Positions 6,921-10,572 of a DNA stretch of 10,572 nucleotides are shown one piece after another. The position numbers and the translations under genes were made by a program. The notes beneath the pieces were generated by a model. It was not told the DNA's origin, searched no databases, and worked only from the letters and a program-made list of their open reading frames with translations. The stretch spans positions 1 to 10,572 of the forward strand of contig CAZFHZ010000106.1 in assembly GCA_964519015.1 (NCBI GenBank), read 5' to 3'. The first letter of the stretch is position 1. Every line of letters starts with the position of its first letter. This stretch comes from CAZFHZ01 sp964519015. Lineage in GTDB: Bacteria; Blakebacterota; Blakebacteria; Blakebacterales; CAYUVJ01.

Positions 6921-7643
6921 ATGTACACGGAGCGTTTCTACCGGACCTGGGTCCGTCGCCGGGACCTCTTCCGGTTCCAGATCACCCTCGGTCAGAGTGA
7001 CCTGCTCATCCTCTGCGAGCGCGACCTGCGCAGGCGCGCGCACCTCGCCCTGGCCCGCACCCGGTCCTCGCTCGAAGCCTACCTGGAGCGCGATCCCCTC
7101 TTCGCAGCCTCCCTGGTGCCGCTGCGACCCTTCCCGGAGGCCCCTCCCCTGGTGACCCGCATGGCCGCCGCGGCGGACCGCTGGGAGGTCGGTCCGATGG
7201 CGGCGGTGGCCGGGGCCGTGGCCCAGTCGGTCGGACACGAACTGCTGGAGGAAGCCGACACGGTCATCATCGAGAACGGCGGCGACATCTACGCCCGATC
7301 CCCCGATCCCCTCCATGTCCGGATCTACGCCGGCGCCGACTCCCTTTTCTCCGACCGTCTGCTCTTCCGGGTGGCGGCCCGGGATGGGGTGGGCGTGTGC
7401 ACCTCGAGCGGCCGGGTCGGCCCCTCGCTTTCCTTCGGGCGGGCGGACGCGGTGGTGGCGGTCGCCGCCGACGCCGCCTGCGCCGATGCGGCCGCCACCG
7501 CGATCGGCAACGGCATCCGGTACCCCGGGGACGTGGAGCGGGTGATGCCATGGGTCGCCCGGCAGAAGGACCTGATCGGGTTGGTGGTCTGTTGCGGCGA
7601 TCGGCTGGGGATCTGGGGCGGACTCGAACTGATCACCGGATGA
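6921..7643 (+). CDS. UPF0280 / COG2122 ApbE-like protein, homocysteine-synthesis partner
   Basis: 240 residues, the usual length for UPF0280. ApbE-superfamily landmarks are GPMAAVAGAVA (91-101), IENGGDIY (117-124), GVCTSSGRVGPSLSFGRADAV (about 158-178) and ADAAATAIGN (188-197). COG2122 proteins were implicated genetically in Methanosarcina acetivorans, together with COG1900, in making homocysteine from aspartate semialdehyde and sulfide; the precise chemistry of COG2122 is not settled. The start is ATG 6921, six bases after GGGAG; an in-frame upstream ATG at 6861 lies inside the terminator and is rejected. The COG1900 gene follows after 24 bases, so the two form an operon behind the leader and terminator. 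No signal peptide, so cytoplasmic. Confidence 0.88.
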   Translation: MYTERFYRTWVRRRDLFRFQITLGQSDLLILCERDLRRRAHLALARTRSSLEAYLERDPLFAASLVPLRPFPEAPPLVTRMAAAADRWEVGPMAAVAGAVAQSVGHELLEEADTVIIENGGDIYARSPDPLHVRIYAGADSLFSDRLLFRVAARDGVGVCTSSGRVGPSLSFGRADAVVAVAADAACADAAATAIGNGIRYPGDVERVMPWVARQKDLIGLVVCCGDRLGIWGGLELITG

Positions 7644-7667
7644 CATTCCAAGGACGGGAGAGAGGGC

Positions 7668-8858
7668 ATGACGAAGACCTACGAGGAGATCAACGAGCGC
7701 ATCCGCCGGCGTGAAGCCGTGGTCGTGACGGCCGAGGAGATGATCGGCCTGGTGGCCCGGGAGGGCGTGAGCGAAGCCGCCCGCCGGGTGGACGTGGTGA
7801 CCACCGGGACCTTCGGAGCGATGTGCTCGAGCGGCGCGCTGCTCAACGTCGGCCACGCCTCTCCGCGCATCAAGATCCGCCGGGCCTGGCTGAACGGCGT
7901 CCCGGTCCAAAGCGGGCTGGCCGCCGTGGACCTTTATGTCGGGGCCACCCAGCCGGCCGAGGCCGGCGGGCAGCCGGAGAGAGCGCCCGTGCGTTATCGC
8001 TACGGAGGCGGGCACGTGATCTACGACCTGGTCCGGGGGCGCACGGTCCACCTGCGGGCGGAAGGGTACGGTACCGACTGCTACCCCCGGCGGGAACTGG
8101 AGAGCGTGATCGACCTAGGGAGCCTCCCCCAGGCCACCCTCCTGAACCCCCGGAACGCCTACCAGAACTACAACGTGGCGGTCAACGCCGGACGGGGGCG
8201 CATACTCCACACCTACATGGGGGTGCTGCCACCGGACCTAGCCGAAGCCACCTACAGTTCGGCCGGGCAGCTTTCCCCCCTGCTCAACGATCCGTATTAC
8301 CGCACCATCGGCATCGGGACCCGGATCTTCCTGGGGGGCGGGGTCGGCTACGTCTGCTTCCACGGCACCCAGCACGCTCCCCAGGTCCCGCGCAACACTC
8401 GGGGGATCCCCCTGGGCGGGGCGGGCACCCTGGCGGTGATCGGGGACCTGAAGGGGATGGACCCGCGCTTCCTGAGAGGTTTGAGCCTGATCGGGTACGG
8501 CGTCTCGCTGGCGGTGGGGATCGGGGTTCCGATCCCGATCCTGGACGAGGAGATGGCCTGGTTCACCGCGGTCACCGACGCCGACATCACAGCGCCGGTG
8601 GTGGACTATTCGGGTGACTACCCGGAGGGAAAGGGAGCGCCGCTCGCCCACGTCTCCTACGCCCAGCTGAGATCGGGCTCCATTCGGATCGGCGGGCGGG
8701 AAGTCCGCACCCGGGCGCTCTCCAGCTATCCTATGGCCCGGCGGATCGCCGAGACGCTCCGGGAGTGGATCCGCTCCGGCCGGTTCCTGCTGACCCGACC
8801 GGCCGCACCGTTGCCCGGATTCGATCACCCGGACGGCGGCGCGATCGGAAGTCGGTGA
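7668..8858 (+). CDS. COG1900 / DUF39 homocysteine biosynthesis protein
   Basis: 396 residues. Family features include VVTTGTFGAMCSSGALLNVGHA (44-64) with C53, the glycine-rich YGGGHVIYDLVRGRTVHLRAEGYGTDCYP (112-140) with C138, LLNPRNAYQNYNVAVN (158-173) and GVGYVCFHGTQH (225-236) with C230. In methanogens this family, with COG2122 and a ferredoxin-like NIL protein, converts aspartate semialdehyde plus sulfide to homocysteine, and conserved cysteines are thought to carry a persulfide; C53 and C138 are the obvious candidates. There is no CBS or ferredoxin domain at the C-terminus, and no NIL-ferredoxin gene lies in the window. ATG 7668 is preceded by GGGAGAGAGG. It is the second gene of the operon and ends nine bases from the convergent YkgJ gene. 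Confidence 0.9.
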   Translation: MTKTYEEINERIRRREAVVVTAEEMIGLVAREGVSEAARRVDVVTTGTFGAMCSSGALLNVGHASPRIKIRRAWLNGVPVQSGLAAVDLYVGATQPAEAGGQPERAPVRYRYGGGHVIYDLVRGRTVHLRAEGYGTDCYPRRELESVIDLGSLPQATLLNPRNAYQNYNVAVNAGRGRILHTYMGVLPPDLAEATYSSAGQLSPLLNDPYYRTIGIGTRIFLGGGVGYVCFHGTQHAPQVPRNTRGIPLGGAGTLAVIGDLKGMDPRFLRGLSLIGYGVSLAVGIGVPIPILDEEMAWFTAVTDADITAPVVDYSGDYPEGKGAPLAHVSYAQLRSGSIRIGGREVRTRALSSYPMARRIAETLREWIRSGRFLLTRPAAPLPGFDHPDGGAIGSR

Positions 8859-8867
8859 ACCGTCGTG

Positions 8868-9341
8868 TCAGGGAGGTGGGGATTCGTCCGGACCGGTCTC
8901 GGATCCGCGCAACCCGGGGACCTCGCACCGGGTCTCCAGGATGGCTCGGATCTCCTCCCGGCTCCAGCGGCGGCCGCGGCCGATGCCGGGACAGGTGGGC
9001 GCCACCTCGGCCCGCCAGACCTTCCCCTTCATGTTCTCCGGCCAGAAGGGCCAAGTCCGGCACTGGGTGGGCCGGGCCTGGTAGACCCGGCAACGGCCCT
9101 CCTCCAGGAAGGCGCAGTCCCGCTCCGGGTGCTTGAGGTGGAGGATCCCCTCGGTCTTGGCGCAGTACCGCCGGGTGAAGGCGGCGGTACTCGATCCCAG
9201 ATGCTCGGCCAGCCGGGCGCGGTCCTCCAGGGTCAGGTAAACGTAGCCGTAGTCGCCGCGGGCATGGCAGCAGTTGCCGGAGCCCTGGCACTCGAAGCGG
9301 ATCCCATCGTACCAGAAGCAGCCGCTCACAGCGCGCTCCAT
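8868..9341 (-). CDS. YkgJ-family cysteine-cluster protein
   Basis: 157 residues with ten cysteines. The family core is FECQGSGNCCHARGDYGYVYL (17-37) with C18, C24 and C25, then RRYC (C60), DCAFLEEGRCRVYQARPTQCRTWPFW (75-100) with C76, C84 and C94, and C117 further on. Such clusters bind zinc or an iron-sulfur centre; the role of the family is unknown. The ATG at 9341 overlaps the antitoxin stop as TGATG, with GGAG five bases before it, so translation is coupled; GTG codons at 9347 and 9344 are alternatives. It is convergent with the COG1900 gene with only nine bases between stops. Confidence 0.85.
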   Translation of the reverse strand: MERAVSGCFWYDGIRFECQGSGNCCHARGDYGYVYLTLEDRARLAEHLGSSTAAFTRRYCAKTEGILHLKHPERDCAFLEEGRCRVYQARPTQCRTWPFWPENMKGKVWRAEVAPTCPGIGRGRRWSREEIRAILETRCEVPGLRGSETGPDESPPP

Positions 9342-9583
9342 CACCACTCCGCCGGCGGAAGACCGGCTGTCTGGAGTCGTTCCAGGAGGGTATCGATCGG
9401 TTCGGCCTTCCCCTCCGCCGAATAGATCGCATCGAGCGCTTCGGTGACCAGCCGGCCATGGAGCCGGTCGAGATAGGCCGCCAGAGCGCGCTGGTAGAAG
9501 GCGCTGCGCGAGAGTCCCAGCCGCCCGGCGGCCTGCTCGGCGGCACGGAAGAGTTCGTCGGGTATGGAGATAGCGGTCTTCAT
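9341..9583 (-). CDS. Ribbon-helix-helix (MazE/CopG-like) antitoxin without an adjacent toxin
   Basis: 80 residues beginning MKTAISIPDELFRAAEQAAG. The short beta-strand KTAISIP and the following two helices, with LGLSRSAFYQRALAAYL, form a ribbon-helix-helix DNA-binding domain. The tail DTLLERLQTAGLPPAEW is of the type that wraps and blocks a MazF toxin, and such antitoxins are normally followed at once by mazF. Here a YkgJ gene occupies that place and no toxin is seen. It is either an orphan, a repurposed regulator, or the relic of a toxin-antitoxin pair. Start ATG 9583 fits the domain. An extension to 9676 adds 31 residues unlike the family. No Shine-Dalgarno is visible and a promoter lies immediately upstream. 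Confidence 0.8.
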   Translation of the reverse strand: MKTAISIPDELFRAAEQAAGRLGLSRSAFYQRALAAYLDRLHGRLVTEALDAIYSAEGKAEPIDTLLERLQTAGLPPAEW

Positions 9584-9589
9584 GTCTTC

Positions 9590-9618
9590 AGTACAATAAA
9601 TGTCATGCTCGCAGTCAA
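9590..9618 (-). promoter_or_regulatory. Candidate promoter of the antitoxin-YkgJ operon
   Basis: Minus-strand -35 TTGACT (9613-9618), 17-base spacer, -10 TGTACT (9590-9595; three of six consensus bases). Transcription would begin at or beside the ATG at 9583, giving a leaderless mRNA, which fits the lack of a Shine-Dalgarno. A ribbon-helix-helix antitoxin often represses its own promoter, so operators may overlap here. Confidence 0.4.
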
Positions 9619-9658
9619 ACTGGGAACGCGCCGTCGAGCGGAACACCCGGCGCCGAGT

Positions 9659-9742
9659 ATTCCACATGAACGGCAACTATGTTCAATAGTCCTGAAAAGT
9701 AGTGGAATGCGTGGTCCTGTCTGTTGAACAGCGTACAGTTGC
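9659..9742. repeat. Interleaved inverted repeats in the intergenic region
   Basis: ATTCCAC (9659-9665) pairs perfectly with GTGGAAT (9702-9708). GCAACT (9673-9678) and TGTTCAATAG (9680-9689) pair with CTGTTGAACA (9721-9730; one G-T) and AGTTGC (9737-9742). The two pairings interleave, so one RNA could form a pseudoknot or choose between folds. TGAAC/GTTCA half-sites recur three times (9667, 9681, 9724). The roughly 200-base gap 9584-9785 is more AT-rich than the flanking genes, and I see no other gene in it. Confidence 0.5.
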
Positions 9743-9785
9743 ACCCGAGGTGAGTGTGGCAATCTCTTCCGGTTCCCTGGTCAGA

Positions 9786-10572
9786 ATGAGTCGGAGACAG
9801 ATTTCCGAGCATCATTATCTCCGGGCCGTCCTGCTGGTTGGAGTGGTTGGCCTTCTCTCCTGCTCCAACCAACGAGATGAGATGCCGGAGATCACCCGTA
9901 GCAGGGACGCCGGCGTTCCATCGGTAACGGTCCATTCCTTCGCCCGAGACCGGCTACCGGAACGTTGGTACCTGGACACACTATTGACCGTCGGCTCCGC
10001 AGCAGGGGATGAGAAGTACCTGCTGCACCACCCCGGCTGGATTGTCGTAGACCGTGACCGAAACCTCTTTGTGGGTGATTGGGGCAACTATCGGATCCAG
10101 GAGTATGATCCCGAAGGGCGTTGGTTGACGACGATCGGGCGCCAGGGAAGCGGTCCCGGTGAACTCCGTACAGAAATGCCCCAACTGGGTGGGCTGGCTT
10201 TATGGACGGAAGACCGGCTGGCGGTCACCGACCAGCGCCAGGGCAGGCTGCATATCTACACGACCTCCGGGGTGTTTATCCGGACCTACTACCTGAAGTC
10301 TCCCAATGTCGTCGGGCCCGTCTATGAAATGTCTCCTCATCGGGCCGTCCTCAAGACCGACCGCTATCTCGATGCTTCACGGATTCTCATCGTGGATCAG
10401 ACCGAATTCGCATGTGTCGATACTCTGTTCCAGGTTCCGCTGAATCCCTGGCAGCACCTGCCGTCCGCCAGTCAAGTCTATTCACCGTACTACCCGGGGT
10501 TGATCTGGACCCAGGCGCCCTCGGGAGAAGTGGTGATCGGCCAGGGATATCCTTATCGATTGGATTGGCTCG
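9786..10572 (+). CDS. Second NHL-type beta-propeller lipoprotein, N-terminal part (runs off the window)
   Basis: 262 visible residues. A basic start and hydrophobic stretch end in the lipobox GLLSC (C26), so it is an exported lipoprotein. The propeller begins near residue 81: HHPGWIVVDRDRNLFVGDWG, NYRIQEYDPEGRWLTTIGRQ and GSGPGELRTE, then LAVTDQRQGRLHIYTTSG. The IGRQGSGPGEL motif is at residues 117-127, the same numbering as IGRQGNGPGEL in the lipoprotein at 5162-6484, so the two are paralogues or at least close family members. No function can be assigned. ATG 9786 gives a normal-length lipoprotein signal but a weak ribosome site. GTG 9756, after a GAGGTGA sequence, would add ten residues and may be the real start. 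Codon use is less GC-biased than in the other genes of the window. Confidence 0.8.
   Translation, partial: MSRRQISEHHYLRAVLLVGVVGLLSCSNQRDEMPEITRSRDAGVPSVTVHSFARDRLPERWYLDTLLTVGSAAGDEKYLLHHPGWIVVDRDRNLFVGDWGNYRIQEYDPEGRWLTTIGRQGSGPGELRTEMPQLGGLALWTEDRLAVTDQRQGRLHIYTTSGVFIRTYYLKSPNVVGPVYEMSPHRAVLKTDRYLDASRILIVDQTEFACVDTLFQVPLNPWQHLPSASQVYSPYYPGLIWTQAPSGEVVIGQGYPYRLDWL

Noticed and set aside
9584..9676. N-terminal extension of the antitoxin (31 residues)
   Set aside because: The extension has no family similarity and overlaps the likely promoter; the ribbon-helix-helix domain begins exactly at the ATG at 9583.
1..10572. tRNA genes, CRISPR arrays, insertion sequences or prophage genes
   Set aside because: I looked for T-loop motifs, regularly spaced repeats, transposase or integrase motifs and found none.

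Overview
The window is a GC-rich, gene-dense stretch of a diderm bacterial chromosome. The organism has an outer membrane: there are two lipobox lipoproteins and a secreted protein ending in an outer-membrane beta-barrel. The mix of a fused metallopeptidase/TolB-propeller/barrel protein, 6-bladed beta-propeller lipoproteins and an anaerobe-type homocysteine gene pair suggests Gemmatimonadota or a related lineage. That placement is inference from gene content. The 10-N run inside a gene suggests a scaffolded, probably metagenomic, assembly.

Layout. (1) 1-526, minus: N-terminal part of a PcnB-type poly(A) polymerase, with a promoter so close to the ATG that the mRNA may be leaderless. (2) 596-3482, minus: a large exported protein with a signal peptide, HELVH peptidase-MA domain, PD40/TolB-like propeller and C-terminal barrel, broken near its 3' end by a mis-sized N gap. 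(3) 3644-4564, minus: a complete PhzF-family isomerase. (4) 4758-5015, plus: ribosomal protein S20 (rpsT), GTG start, with a perfect hairpin directly against its Shine-Dalgarno. (5) 5162-6484, plus: an NHL/6-bladed beta-propeller lipoprotein, then a 43-residue secreted mini-ORF (6515-6646). (6) 6696-8858, plus: the most interesting unit. It has a near-consensus promoter, a short leader ORF with internal Met codons, a strong intrinsic terminator, then a COG2122 (UPF0280, ApbE-like) gene and a COG1900 (DUF39) gene. This pair is linked to homocysteine synthesis from aspartate semialdehyde and sulfide in anaerobes. (7) 8868-9583, minus: an orphan ribbon-helix-helix antitoxin whose stop codon overlaps the start of a YkgJ-type cysteine-cluster protein. 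(8) About 9584-9785: an intergenic region with nested and interleaved inverted repeats. (9) 9786-10572, plus: the first part of a second NHL-type lipoprotein.

How the genes fit together. The COG2122-COG1900 pair would feed methionine synthesis, and its leader looks like transcription attenuation, so methionine or sulfur status may control it. The antitoxin and YkgJ genes are translationally coupled. The remaining genes look like independent housekeeping or envelope genes. I see no tRNA, rRNA, CRISPR array, insertion sequence or phage gene.
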